The translations under genes were made by a program, and so were the position numbers. This document shows, one piece after another, positions 17,411-26,128 of a stretch of 41,650 nt of DNA (position 1 is its first letter; every line of letters starts with the position of its first letter). This stretch comes from an uncultured Bacteroidota bacterium. Its GTDB lineage: Bacteria > Bacteroidota > Bacteroidia > Flavobacteriales_F > PHOS-HE28. The notes beneath the pieces are model-generated. The model made no database searches and had not been told where the DNA came from. It worked only from the letters and a program-made list of their open reading frames with translations. The stretch lies in assembly GCA_902826215.1 (NCBI GenBank), contig CADEDY010000022.1, positions 20,171 through 61,820 on the forward strand, written 5' to 3'.

Positions 17411-19597
17411 ATGATCCGGACCTCGACCCTCTTCTTCGTGTTAATTTGCGCTGTACTACCTGCACACGCTCTTGTGGTGAGCGGGTCTTCCTTTCCGGAG
17501 ACCTGCGGCAACCAGAATGGTTCGGCGTGGGCCCAGGCATCGGGCGGGCAGGGTCCCTACACGTTTGCATGGACCGGCCCGAACAGTTTTGCGGCCAGCA
17601 CGGATAGCATCTTCGGTCTGGTGGCCGGCACGTACACGGTGACGGCGACCGACAATCTGGGGGCCATGGCCAGCGCAGATGTGACGGTGGATGGTCTGCA
17701 GCAACTGCCCCCGGGCTTCGGGCCTACGTGGGCAGGCGCATATAGCCTGACCGGTTATTGGGGCGGTGCTTGCGAGGGCATGTGCAATGGGGCCGGTGCC
17801 TTCGTGGAGTTCATGGGTTACGACAACGGGCCGTACAGCTACAACTTCGATGTGCCCACCACTTTCTTGGGCCTGAATACACAAGGCGACCCCGTGTACA
17901 GTGGCTTCTGTTTGAACGATCAGGTGAACTACAGCTACACCGATGCCTTGGGGTGCGGTGGCAACGGTTCCTTCATCGTGTACGGCGTGGACTATTCCTG
18001 GTACCCTGTGGTCACGGAGGTGCAGGGTGCGTGTAGCGGTGGCACCAATGGCAGCATCACGTTGGAGAGCAGCGGCCCCTTTGCCGGAAACCTGAGCTTG
18101 GTGTTGGACGGCAGCTGGGTGGCCACAGGTACGAGCGGCAACGGAACTACGAATGTGGTATTCGAGGACCTCGCCGCTGGCACCTACGACCTCTCCATAG
18201 GGTGGAGCCAGACCCAGTGCATGCACCAGCAGCAGATCGTGGTGCCGGACCTAGGGCCGAACTGCGGCGCGTTGAGCGGCACCAGTTGGTACGATGTGAA
18301 CGGCGATTGTGTGCGCGACATCGGCGAGGTGGGTGTGCCGAACAGTGTGTTGGCAATAGAACCGGGTGGCTATTTCGCCCTTACCCACGGAGATGGCAGC
18401 TATGCCTTCAACCTACCCGCGGGCAATTACAGCTTGACCCAGACCAATGCAACGTTGATCCCCATTTGCCCGGTGACCCAGCCTGTGCCCTTCGCGATCA
18501 ACGGTGCCGATGTGGTGGTGGATCTCGCCAACGGGAGCACCACGGAATTGGACTTGCGTATGCATGCAAGCGGCACGGCGGCGCGACCGGGCTTTGCGTA
18601 CACACTGTTTGGTCATGTGAGCAACCTATCGCCACAGGTGAGCGGGCCTGTAACGGTTTCGTGTACGTACGATCCGGCGTTGCTTTTCGACAGTGCGAAT
18701 CCAACACCAAGTAGCGTAGTAGGCAACACCATCACATGGGACTTTCCGGCGTTCGGCTCCTTTGGTGGCCAAGCGGTGAGCGTGTTGCTCACCGTGCCAG
18801 TAAGCACTCCGCTCGGGTCCTTCGTCAACTCTACGTTCGCGGTGACCAATACCCTCACCGAATCGTCGCTGGCCAACAACAGTGCAACCGTGCAGCGCGA
18901 AGTAACGGGCAGCTACGACCCCAACGTGAAAGAGGTACGTACCAGCAGCCAAGAGAGCAGCACACAGTACTTCATCGGCACCGACAACTACCTGGATTAC
19001 ACCATTCAATTCCAGAACACCGGAACCGATACGGCCTTCACTGTGGTGGTGACCGATACACTCGATGCCACACTGGACATGGCGCGCTTTGAGCAAGGTG
19101 TTAGCTCCCACCCTTGCACGGTGGATTTCCTGCCCGGCCGGGTGGTGCGCTGGACTTTTGACAATATCCTGCTCGTGGACAGCACCACGAACGAAGCCGG
19201 CAGCCACGGCCTCACGAGCTTCCGCATTCGTTTGCACGAGCCGGTGCTTCCGGGCACGGTCGTCACCAACAACGCGGACATCTTCTTCGACTTCAACGAG
19301 CCGATCCGCACACCTGATGTAACTGTAGTAACAGAGACGAGCACCGGTGTGAACACATCAACTCGCAATGATCTACTAGTGCACCCGAACCCGAGCAGCG
19401 GGACCATCAGCATCACGGGTCTCGCGTTGGTGAGCGTGAACGTGGTGGACCTGAGCGGGCGCGAGGTGTATGCGGTGCAGATGCATCCGACGGAGGTGGT
19501 GCGTTGCGATCTGAGCGCGTTGCCTGCGGGGGTGTATGCGGTGCGGGTGCGTGCGAGCGATGGTGTGGTGAACACTGTGCGATTGGTGATGCAGTAA
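17411..19597 (+). CDS. T9SS type A secreted protein with SprB and DUF7619-like domains
   Basis: A 728-residue secreted protein. The signal peptide is MIRTSTLFFVLICAVLPAHA. A SprB-like repeat (about 24-95) has GPYTFAWTGPNS and AGTYTVTATDN. A Cys-containing middle region is followed by a carboxypeptidase-regulatory/SdrD-like fold at about 289-345 (GTSWYDVNGDCVRD). Next come a DUF11-like segment and a DUF7619-like domain from about 501 (YDPNVKEV, YTIQFQNTGTDTAF, VTDTLDATLDM, FDFNEPIRTPDV). A type A sorting tail starts near 654 (VHPNPSSGTISITG, LPAGVYAVRVRA). The order of adhesive modules and tail is typical of Bacteroidota surface proteins. The start is the only ATG before the signal peptide. 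It stands alone after the transposase remnant, with a candidate promoter just upstream. Confidence 0.9.
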   Translation: MIRTSTLFFVLICAVLPAHALVVSGSSFPETCGNQNGSAWAQASGGQGPYTFAWTGPNSFAASTDSIFGLVAGTYTVTATDNLGAMASADVTVDGLQQLPPGFGPTWAGAYSLTGYWGGACEGMCNGAGAFVEFMGYDNGPYSYNFDVPTTFLGLNTQGDPVYSGFCLNDQVNYSYTDALGCGGNGSFIVYGVDYSWYPVVTEVQGACSGGTNGSITLESSGPFAGNLSLVLDGSWVATGTSGNGTTNVVFEDLAAGTYDLSIGWSQTQCMHQQQIVVPDLGPNCGALSGTSWYDVNGDCVRDIGEVGVPNSVLAIEPGGYFALTHGDGSYAFNLPAGNYSLTQTNATLIPICPVTQPVPFAINGADVVVDLANGSTTELDLRMHASGTAARPGFAYTLFGHVSNLSPQVSGPVTVSCTYDPALLFDSANPTPSSVVGNTITWDFPAFGSFGGQAVSVLLTVPVSTPLGSFVNSTFAVTNTLTESSLANNSATVQREVTGSYDPNVKEVRTSSQESSTQYFIGTDNYLDYTIQFQNTGTDTAFTVVVTDTLDATLDMARFEQGVSSHPCTVDFLPGRVVRWTFDNILLVDSTTNEAGSHGLTSFRIRLHEPVLPGTVVTNNADIFFDFNEPIRTPDVTVVTETSTGVNTSTRNDLLVHPNPSSGTISITGLALVSVNVVDLSGREVYAVQMHPTEVVRCDLSALPAGVYAVRVRASDGVVNTVRLVMQ

Positions 19598-19602
19598 GTG
19601 AA

Positions 19603-19800
19603 ATGGTTCTATCGCGCATGGGCAATTCCACCCGCCTCTACCAGGTCTTCGACACCACGTGGGGGTATGCAGCGAAGTTCATCGGCACCCTCTTCCTGGT
19701 GAAGATCCTGTTACTGACCAGTTTCTTCGAACTGCTGGCACCCGAGCAAGCGCACCGCAGCGTGCAACGCCTGTACCAGCGCCCGAGCGAACGGGTGTGA
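19603..19800 (+). CDS. Small hypothetical membrane protein
   Basis: A 65-residue frame starting 5 bp after the stop of the T9SS gene (alternative ATG at 19618, 60 residues). One hydrophobic segment (FIGTLFLVKILLLTSFFELL) spans roughly residues 25-44. The C-terminal tail is basic and polar (HRSVQRLYQRPSERV). I recognise no family. A single-pass inner-membrane protein is likely. Its tight spacing suggests co-transcription with the T9SS gene, and it is convergent with the hibernation-factor gene 36 bp away. Part of the longer upstream frame is a shadow of the T9SS tail. Confidence 0.5.
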   Translation: MVLSRMGNSTRLYQVFDTTWGYAAKFIGTLFLVKILLLTSFFELLAPEQAHRSVQRLYQRPSERV

Positions 19801-19836
19801 AGCCCGGATACGGACCGCTGGACCGGTAAGGACCGA

Positions 19837-20190
19837 TCACAATTCGCCCTCTGGGAACGGAAGCGCCGCTGCGCCTTTGCGATCGTGCAACTTCCCGAAA
19901 CGGGTGCGCAACAGGTTCGCCAAGCTTTGGACGGCACCTTCAACAGCAGCGTGGCTGGTAGCAGCCTTATGCGTAGCGGCCACGGGCTCCATGCCCTTGG
20001 GCCGGGCTTCCATGGTGCAGCTGTGGTCCTGTGGTCCTTTCTTGTCGGCGTTCACATCGCCCAGGTGTACTTCCACGCGGCTCAGGTGCTCTGCAAAGTG
20101 GTTCAGGTTCTTCTCCACCACGGCGCGTACATGCGCGGCAAAGGCTTCGGTGCCTTCGATGTTATTATCGGTATTGATCTGGATCTGCAT
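19837..20190 (-). CDS. Ribosome hibernation-promoting factor, HPF/RaiA family
   Basis: A 117-residue protein beginning MQIQINTDNNIEGTEAFAAH, with VVEKNLNHFAEHLSRVEVHL and a second strand-helix unit (CTMEARPKGMEPVAATHKAA, VEGAVQSLANLLRTRFGKL). This is the beta-alpha-beta-beta-beta-alpha layout of short HPF/RaiA proteins, which bind the 30S subunit in stationary phase or stress. The length fits the short class with a slightly extended tail; the long-HPF dimerisation domain is absent. The start at 20190 was chosen because the 20 upstream residues are atypical. It is divergent from a Crp/Fnr-type gene with a 118-bp shared promoter region, so that regulator may control it, which is inference. Confidence 0.8.
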   Translation of the reverse strand: MQIQINTDNNIEGTEAFAAHVRAVVEKNLNHFAEHLSRVEVHLGDVNADKKGPQDHSCTMEARPKGMEPVAATHKAATSHAAVEGAVQSLANLLRTRFGKLHDRKGAAALPFPEGEL

Positions 20191-20270
20191 GTGTTGAAGG
20201 TACGGATAATGCGCTGGGGCCTCGCCTCCAGCCCTGTGCTGGTCGATCAACGCTGCTCCTTGATGAAGCG

Positions 20271-20301
20271 TTGCCGGTGCGACAAGAAGCAGCTACTTTC
20301 A
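20271..20301 (+). promoter_or_regulatory. Candidate promoter of the Crp/Fnr-type gene
   Basis: TTG (20271-20273), a 20-base spacer and TACTTTCA (20294-20301) approximate the Bacteroidota -33/-7 pattern. The -7-like box ends only 7 bases before the ATG, which would give a leaderless or nearly leaderless message. Confidence 0.3.
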
Positions 20302-20308
20302 CACTACC

Positions 20309-20893
20309 ATGGACCACGCCCTCGATCCGCTCTTCCAGTTCTTCGGAAAGCTCACAGAGGAAGAGCGCGCGTTGGTGGAGAGCTCGGTACAGACCATGCA
20401 CGTGACCAAGGGCACGGTGCTCTTGGATGCTGGCGATGTGGGCGACCGCATGTATCTGGTAGCCGTGGGCGGCATGCGCACGCTATTCCACGACCGCAAC
20501 GGCAACGAAGTGACGCGCTACATCGCACTGCCCTGCCGCGTGTGCGTGGTGCTGGATTCGTTCATCACCGGCAAGCCCAGTCGCGAGGCCATCGAAGCTT
20601 TTGCGGACAGCGAGGTGATCACCTGGGATCGCGCGACGCACGATATGTTGATGGCGAAGGTGCCGGCATGGACACGCGCATACATCACCCTATTGGAACA
20701 AGCGCAAGTGATCAACGCGTGGCGCTTGACGAGCCTGCTCGGCATGGATGCCGCGCAACGCTACATCGCACTGATGCGCGATTGGCCCGAGCTGGTGCAG
20801 GACGTGCCGGACCGCATCGTGGCGAGCTACATCGGCATTGCGCCGGAATACCTGAGCCGCTTGAAGAGCCGGATACTGCGCAGTGGAACTTGA
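20309..20893 (+). CDS. Crp/Fnr-family transcriptional regulator
   Basis: A 194-residue regulator. The N-terminal cyclic-nucleotide-binding-like beta roll runs to about 120 (VTKGTVLLDAGDVGDRMYLV, GNEVTRYIALPCRV). A long dimerisation helix follows at about 118-145. A C-terminal winged helix-turn-helix has its recognition helix in IVASYIGIAPEYLSRLKSRI. The cAMP-contacting RxxS/T pattern of Crp and the iron-sulphur cysteine cluster of FNR are both absent, as is common in Bacteroidota members. The ligand is therefore unknown and may be none. It is divergent from the hibernation-factor gene and 45 bp ahead of a small conserved gene. An FNR-like dyad overlaps its stop codon. Confidence 0.87.
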   Translation: MDHALDPLFQFFGKLTEEERALVESSVQTMHVTKGTVLLDAGDVGDRMYLVAVGGMRTLFHDRNGNEVTRYIALPCRVCVVLDSFITGKPSREAIEAFADSEVITWDRATHDMLMAKVPAWTRAYITLLEQAQVINAWRLTSLLGMDAAQRYIALMRDWPELVQDVPDRIVASYIGIAPEYLSRLKSRILRSGT

Positions 20894-20903
20894 CAAAGTT
20901 CAA
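20890..20903. promoter_or_regulatory. FNR/CRP-like dyad TTGA-N6-TCAA
   Basis: TTGACAAAGTTCAA has half-sites TTGA and TCAA separated by six bases, the spacing of FNR/CRP-family boxes. The symmetry extends by two bases on each side (ACTTGA…TCAAGT). It overlaps the TGA of the Crp/Fnr-type gene and lies 35 bases before the next ATG. Confidence 0.4.
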
Positions 20904-20938
20904 GTGCCTTTGCTTGACTCATGCCCGACCTTTGCGGC

Positions 20939-21343
20939 ATGAAGATCAGCGTAGAGAACCCGACCGCAGAAGTGTGCTTGGGCCCCAACGGTGAAGTACA
21001 GATCCGTTTCAAGGAAGATGCTCAATTGACGGCCGATAGCATCGCCGAAGTGCTGGCGTTGCGCAAGGCGCATTTCGGGAAGGAGCCGCACCACCTGTTG
21101 ATGGTGTTGCCCGCCGACATCAATTTCGATGTGCGTGTGATGTATCAGGACCATTGCGCACAAGCCCAAGTGGAGCGCTTGGCGAAGACGATCTCGTGGG
21201 TGGCGAATTCGGACACGAACATGAGCTTGGTCCGCCTGTACTACGCCTACTACCCCACGGACGTGCCCGTGCAGATCTTCCACCGCGAAGCCGAAGCCAG
21301 GGAGTGGTTGTCGAAAGGCACCGTGGATGGTTCGCTGAATTGA
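20939..21343 (+). CDS. Small conserved hypothetical protein
   Basis: A 134-residue cytoplasmic protein starting MKISVENPTAEVCLGPNGEV. It has mixed strands and helices and no signal peptide or membrane segment. The layout (early strand pair, helix TADSIAEVLALRKAHFGKEP, strand HHLLMVLPADINF, and a C-terminal segment PVQIFHREAEAREWLSKG) resembles the small Bacteroidota STAS/SpoIIAA-like families sometimes filed as DUF7793. That similarity is from memory of the pattern and not certain. It follows the Crp/Fnr-type gene, with an FNR-like dyad and a GACCTTTG box four bases before the ATG. The function is unknown. Confidence 0.6.
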   Translation: MKISVENPTAEVCLGPNGEVQIRFKEDAQLTADSIAEVLALRKAHFGKEPHHLLMVLPADINFDVRVMYQDHCAQAQVERLAKTISWVANSDTNMSLVRLYYAYYPTDVPVQIFHREAEAREWLSKGTVDGSLN

Positions 21344-21408
21344 GGACGGCCTCGGCATACCGTTCAACATTCCATTCCGGATAGCACGTTCTTGCCAAGT
21401 GCGAGAAC

Positions 21409-21426
21409 AGTGTTGAGTTCAACACT
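21409..21426. promoter_or_regulatory. 18-bp dyad in the 21344-21553 gap
   Basis: AGTGTTGA and TCAACACT form a perfect inverted repeat around GT. It lies 127 bases before the ATG at 21554 and 65 bases after the previous stop. It could be an operator or the stem of an RNA hairpin; no T-run follows on the plus strand. Confidence 0.35.
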
Positions 21427-21521
21427 CCGACCGTCGTTTTCAGCTTCCGTCTTTCCCGTTTCGTCCGGTCCGTTGTCGGTTGGGATGAGGGTTGTTCGAC
21501 TTTCACCGGCCCAAGGGAGTT

Positions 21522-21547
21522 GGGGGTAACCCCCTACCCGTAACGGG
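21522..21547 (+). promoter_or_regulatory. Two small GC hairpins before the 21554 start
   Basis: GGGGGTAACCCCC (21522-21534) and CCCGTAACGGG (21537-21547) are adjacent inverted repeats with the same TAA loop. They end six bases before the ATG. They could form RNA structure over the ribosome-binding region or be a regulator site. Confidence 0.35.
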
Positions 21548-21553
21548 CAACGC

Positions 21554-24130
21554 ATGCGTGCTACAGTGAATGAGCTTTGGGCCAGTGTACTCGCGATCGC
21601 TCTAGGCGGATCGACCGGAGTGGTTGCACAGAACACCTTGCAGTATCAGTGGGACAACAGTCTCAGTGGCCTTAGCAACGAGTTCGTGAGCAAGCTGATC
21701 GCGACGGCTGACGGTGGTTTCCTGATCGCAGGATCAAGCAATTCGGATAGCGGCGTGGATGTCACCCAGCCGAACTTCGATCAGTCAGGTCCGTTCCCGA
21801 CCAGCGATATCTGGCTGGTGAAATGCGACGCCGATGGCAACGTACAATGGGATGGACGCTACGGCACGAGTGACGATGATAACTTCGGTGATGTGGTGCA
21901 GACCACTGATGGTGGCTACCTGCTCCATATCGGCGTACGGGAACTCGCGGACGGCAATCTGACCGAACCGGGCTTCGGCAGCAGCGATCTGTACGTGTTG
22001 AAATTGAACGCTACAGGTGGCATCGTATGGCACCGCCGCCTGGGTGGCAGCGAGGCGGATGCACCAGGGGATATTCTACAAACGGACGATGGTGGCTATC
22101 TGATCGGTGGCTACACCTCATCGAGTGGTACAGGCACGATCACCGAAATCAACCAGGGTGAATGGGATTACTTCATCACGAAGTTGACCAACAGCGGTGT
22201 GCAGGAATGGAGTCGCCTGATCGGCGGGCCTGGCGGCGACTACCTCGTGGGGATCACCGCCACCGATGGAGGCTATATACTTGCCGGGAGCAGCCTATCG
22301 AACGCCGGTGGCGACAAGACCGTACCCAACCATGAAGCAGGCGAACTCGACATGTGGATCGTGAAGGTCGATGACCTCGGCAACGTCGTTGATCAGCGGA
22401 TCGTTGGTTCGTTGGAGGCCGACATGATGACCGGATACACAGGCTTCACCGATGGTGGGATCATTCTAGCAACGAGTATCTGGGCCGGTATCGGGGGCGA
22501 TAAGACGGAGGGCACATGGGGCGCGATCGACGGTTGGATCATACGGCTGGATGCGGACCTCAACATCGTGTGGGATCACTCCGTGGGTGGCGATGTGCAC
22601 GAGGACGACTTCGGCAACCTGTCGCTTTCCAACGACGGGAACATCATCGCCAGCGGCACCTCCTACTCCACCATAAACACCGGTTGGAAGGGCGAGGACA
22701 ACATCGGTCCTGAGAACACCTGGGTGGTCCTCATCGACCCTGAGGGCAACAAGATCTGGGACAAGACGGTGTTGACCGGCTACGCACACAGCGAAACTGG
22801 GCATGCCGTTCAATTGCTCGATGGCTGCTATGTGGTTGCGGACAATGGAGATGCCTTGTTGGGGAATGAAAAGACGGAACAATCGCTGAGCTTCGATTAC
22901 TGGACCGTGAAGTATTGCGAGCTCGCTTCGGCGCCAGTGGCCGATTTCAATGTGGAGATCGCAACCGGCTGCACCAGTGCCTTGGTCGACTTCGTGAACC
23001 GATCGACCAATGCGTCATCCTGGACCTGGCTGATCGAAGGGGCCACCGTTGCCGACCCGGATCAACAGTTCCTTACCGATGTGGTCTTCGATCAAGAAGG
23101 TACCTATGCGGTGATGTTGATCGCATGCAGCTCGGAGCTTTGCGATACGACCACACAGAGCATCACGATCACCTTCGGCAACACGCTCTTGGTGGATATC
23201 GGCGACCTCGTGGTCCTCTGTTCCGACGATGATTTCGTGATCGACACGGAGATCGTTGGAGCCACCTACGCATGGTCGTTGAACGGATCACCATTGCCGC
23301 AAGCAACTTCTGCCATCGTTGCGGATGAGCCCGGCCTGTACAGCGTGATCGTGACGAATGCCATGGGCTGTGTGGGAACCGATAGTGTACAATTGGTGAA
23401 CGTCGTCGAATCCGTGGATCTAGGGCCGGATACCGCTTTGTGTGCAGGTGCGGAGATCGTGATCCAAAGCAACGTGGATACCGGTGCATTCCAATGGTTC
23501 TTGAATGAGCAAGCCGTCGGTGGGAACACGCCTGAGCTTCTTGCCGATCAACCCGGAACCTATGTGCTGGTGCATACCTATGCGTGCGGAACCAATGCAG
23601 ACACCCTCGTGATCCGTGAAGAAACCGCGCTTGTTGCACCCCTTTTATCGGATACCGTGAGCCTCTGCGACGTTGACCCCTACATCGTTGTGGTCGACGA
23701 TGCGGGCGCCATACTGTGGAGCACTGGTCACACCGGATCGACATTGAGCATCACCGCGGCGGGCAACTATTCGGTCTCGATCACCAACGCCTGCGGATCG
23801 GTCTCTGCATCCTTCGTTGTGGACCCGTGTGGTAGTCCGAACAGGTGCACCTTGAGCATGCCGAACGTTTTCACGCCCAACGGCGACGGTCTGAATGAGG
23901 TCGCCACACCGGACCCTGATCGGACCTGTACTTCGCCCATCGAACTGGTCGTCTTCGATCGTTGGGGTTTGCAGTTGTTCCAACAACGCTCCTTGCATCC
24001 GGTCTGGGATGGTCGATCACAGCGCACCGGAACCATCACCTCCGATCTGGCACCAGCAGGTGTGTATTACTACATCTGTCAAGCGAACGATGGCGAAGTG
24101 CTGAAAGGACACCTCACCCTGCTTCGTTGA
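21554..24130 (+). CDS. T9SS type B secreted protein with SBBP-like and PKD domains
   Basis: An 858-residue secreted protein. The signal peptide runs to about residue 26 (VLAIALGGSTGVVAQ). Residues 30-440 are repeated propeller-like units of the pattern TxDGGYLxGG…D…KLxxxGxxxWxxxxGG (DDGGYLIGGYTSSSG, DLYVLKLNATGGIVWHRRLG). A PKD domain lies at about 459-545 (APVADFNVEIATGC, SSWTWLIEGATV), followed by Ig-like modules (VDLGPDTALCAGAEIVI). A C-terminal gliding-type sorting domain starts near 765 (MPNVFTPNGDGLNE, ELVVFDRWG, APAGVYYYI). Type B tails route proteins through the T9SS, usually in gliding or adhesion systems. It is followed after 40 bp by another T9SS gene, so the pair is probably co-transcribed. 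Confidence 0.9.
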   Translation: MRATVNELWASVLAIALGGSTGVVAQNTLQYQWDNSLSGLSNEFVSKLIATADGGFLIAGSSNSDSGVDVTQPNFDQSGPFPTSDIWLVKCDADGNVQWDGRYGTSDDDNFGDVVQTTDGGYLLHIGVRELADGNLTEPGFGSSDLYVLKLNATGGIVWHRRLGGSEADAPGDILQTDDGGYLIGGYTSSSGTGTITEINQGEWDYFITKLTNSGVQEWSRLIGGPGGDYLVGITATDGGYILAGSSLSNAGGDKTVPNHEAGELDMWIVKVDDLGNVVDQRIVGSLEADMMTGYTGFTDGGIILATSIWAGIGGDKTEGTWGAIDGWIIRLDADLNIVWDHSVGGDVHEDDFGNLSLSNDGNIIASGTSYSTINTGWKGEDNIGPENTWVVLIDPEGNKIWDKTVLTGYAHSETGHAVQLLDGCYVVADNGDALLGNEKTEQSLSFDYWTVKYCELASAPVADFNVEIATGCTSALVDFVNRSTNASSWTWLIEGATVADPDQQFLTDVVFDQEGTYAVMLIACSSELCDTTTQSITITFGNTLLVDIGDLVVLCSDDDFVIDTEIVGATYAWSLNGSPLPQATSAIVADEPGLYSVIVTNAMGCVGTDSVQLVNVVESVDLGPDTALCAGAEIVIQSNVDTGAFQWFLNEQAVGGNTPELLADQPGTYVLVHTYACGTNADTLVIREETALVAPLLSDTVSLCDVDPYIVVVDDAGAILWSTGHTGSTLSITAAGNYSVSITNACGSVSASFVVDPCGSPNRCTLSMPNVFTPNGDGLNEVATPDPDRTCTSPIELVVFDRWGLQLFQQRSLHPVWDGRSQRTGTITSDLAPAGVYYYICQANDGEVLKGHLTLLR

Positions 24131-24170
24131 AAGTATGACCGCCGAACCCGATAACTGCCCAACTCGAACC

Positions 24171-26072
24171 ATGCTGAAACGCTACACCGCACTACTCCTC
24201 TTGGTCGCTCTCCTTCCACTCCACCTCGTCGCACAGGACTGGACCGGCGCCATGGACAGCAATTGGAACAACCAAGCCAATTGGACCGATTGGCCACTGA
24301 ACGGAGAGAATGTCACGATCGACCCGCTGAACTACGGAGGTGCACAGGCGTCACCGATCATCAGTTCGAACTCGGTGTTCACTCCGGATCGTTTGTTCGT
24401 GCAGAACGGTGCGCAAGTGGAGATCGGTGCGAACCTGACGGTGAGCGACCGCTTGATCGCGAGCGATAATGCCGAGATCGTGCAGAACGGCGGGGTGCTT
24501 ACCACAGGTCGGTTGGTGATGGAACTTGGCGCCGGTTACTACTTGATGGACGGCACATTGAATACACTGAACGTGCTGGCTCTTGGCGACGATGATGTGC
24601 AGCCAAGTCGCTTCGTGCAGGATGGTGGCGTTGTGCTCGCGAGTGGCGAATTCGGTTTCGATTGCGCGGCCGGCGCATCCTCCCCTTTGGTGCAATTGAA
24701 CAGTGGCGCTTTCACTCTTACAGGCACAGCAGCGTGGTTGGGCGTAGCCCCAGCGACCGGTCGCGGCAGTTTGATCGTCAATGGGGCCACCGTAGCGATG
24801 ACCGGCGGCTTCGGCAATTCAGTCGGCAGCACCATCGACCTGTACGTAGAAGTGAACAGCGGCCAACTTTCGGTCACGGCCTCGTCCTTCGATCTGGCCC
24901 ATGCTACGGACAGCGTGCTGCAGAACGGCGGCACCATCCGGTTGATCGACCTGGTAGTGCAGAACGACGGTGTTTGGCACACCACCGACGGACTCGTGCA
25001 GGTACTGGACCAATCGGAACTGCGCGGCATCGGCACATACCTGTTCAACGATATGGCCATCTTCCCCGCAGCGATATTGCGCCACACTGCACCCAACACC
25101 ATCACGGTGATGGGCGATTGGGTGAATTCGGGCACCCTGAACCCCGAGCAGAACACGGTGTTCTTCGCGGGAAGTACTGCCCAGTCGGTGGATGCCAGCA
25201 CCTTCTTCGGTCTTCATGTGGACAACAGCGGCGAAGGCATAAGCCTGAACGGGAACTCGAGCGTGGCCGGTGCGTTCACCTTGGAGAATGGCCTTGTACA
25301 CACCACCACGACGGATCTGCTGATCGTATTGGACAACGGAACGTCCACCAGCGGTTCGGACAACAGCCACGTGGATGGTCCGATGCGCAAAGTGGGCAAT
25401 GATGCATTCGCATTCCCGATCGGGAAGAATGGCCAATGGCGCCGGATCGGGATCAGCGGCATCAACGATCAGGACACGGAGTACACAGCGGAGTTCATTG
25501 ATGAAGCCTACACCAACACCTCTTCTGTAAGTTTTCCGTTGATCAGCGTGAGCACTACCGAACACTGGACCTTGACGCGCGCAGTGACCACCGATGATGC
25601 CCGTGTTGAACTCTTCTGGGAGGATGCGAGCGCAAGCAACCTCACCGATTGCAGCAACTTGGTCGCAGCCGCTTGGGTTGGAAATGCATGGACCGCAATT
25701 CCTTCTACTACTACCGGAAGTTGCACAGGCAATGCCGCTGGCAGCGCAGCGAGTGATGTTGCCGCCACGTCCTTCATCGCATTCACCTTCGGCACGATCG
25801 ATGGAACGATCGGCTTGATGGAGATCGATCGGATCGAAGAACTCCTCCCCTTCCCGCAGCCATGCGATACCTGGACCTTGATCCCCACTCGAACGCAGGC
25901 AAGCAGCGTGCAAGTGACCGATCACACCGGACGCCGTGTAGCTGTTGATGCGATCAGGACCGAAGCCGGCTATCGGATCCCAACAGCGGACCTGCCTGCT
26001 GGCATGTACACCGTATTGCTCTCAACAAAGGACCGCAGCTTGGCGCGCGCACGGTTGGTCGTGGTGCATTGA
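24171..26072 (+). CDS. T9SS type A secreted protein, beta-helix-like
   Basis: A 633-residue secreted protein. The signal peptide is MLKRYTALLLLVALLPLHLVAQ. The body opens with WTGAMDSNWNNQANW and then short repeating strands (VQNGAQVEIGANLTVSDRLI, LYVEVNSGQLSVTA), consistent with a right-handed beta-helix or filamentous fold like those in Bacteroidota surface proteins that begin WxGxxxxxWxxxxNW. A tail at about 575-633 (TWTLIPTRTQASSVQVTDHT, LPAGMYTVLLST) has the shape of a type A sorting domain, with a degenerate NP motif. I chose the ATG at 24171 over 24135 because it begins the signal peptide directly. It follows the type B gene by 40 bp and is convergent with the fibre-like gene 56 bp away. 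No catalytic motif was seen. Confidence 0.85.
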   Translation: MLKRYTALLLLVALLPLHLVAQDWTGAMDSNWNNQANWTDWPLNGENVTIDPLNYGGAQASPIISSNSVFTPDRLFVQNGAQVEIGANLTVSDRLIASDNAEIVQNGGVLTTGRLVMELGAGYYLMDGTLNTLNVLALGDDDVQPSRFVQDGGVVLASGEFGFDCAAGASSPLVQLNSGAFTLTGTAAWLGVAPATGRGSLIVNGATVAMTGGFGNSVGSTIDLYVEVNSGQLSVTASSFDLAHATDSVLQNGGTIRLIDLVVQNDGVWHTTDGLVQVLDQSELRGIGTYLFNDMAIFPAAILRHTAPNTITVMGDWVNSGTLNPEQNTVFFAGSTAQSVDASTFFGLHVDNSGEGISLNGNSSVAGAFTLENGLVHTTTTDLLIVLDNGTSTSGSDNSHVDGPMRKVGNDAFAFPIGKNGQWRRIGISGINDQDTEYTAEFIDEAYTNTSSVSFPLISVSTTEHWTLTRAVTTDDARVELFWEDASASNLTDCSNLVAAAWVGNAWTAIPSTTTGSCTGNAAGSAASDVAATSFIAFTFGTIDGTIGLMEIDRIEELLPFPQPCDTWTLIPTRTQASSVQVTDHTGRRVAVDAIRTEAGYRIPTADLPAGMYTVLLSTKDRSLARARLVVVH

Positions 26073-26128
26073 ACTTCGATCGTGTCGCTTCGGGATGACC
26101 GGAATATGCACGTCCTTTAGTGAGCGCA

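Noticed and set aside
24819..25925. Minus-strand frame of 368 codons
   Set aside because: Antisense to the beta-helix-like T9SS gene. No start context, signal or domain.
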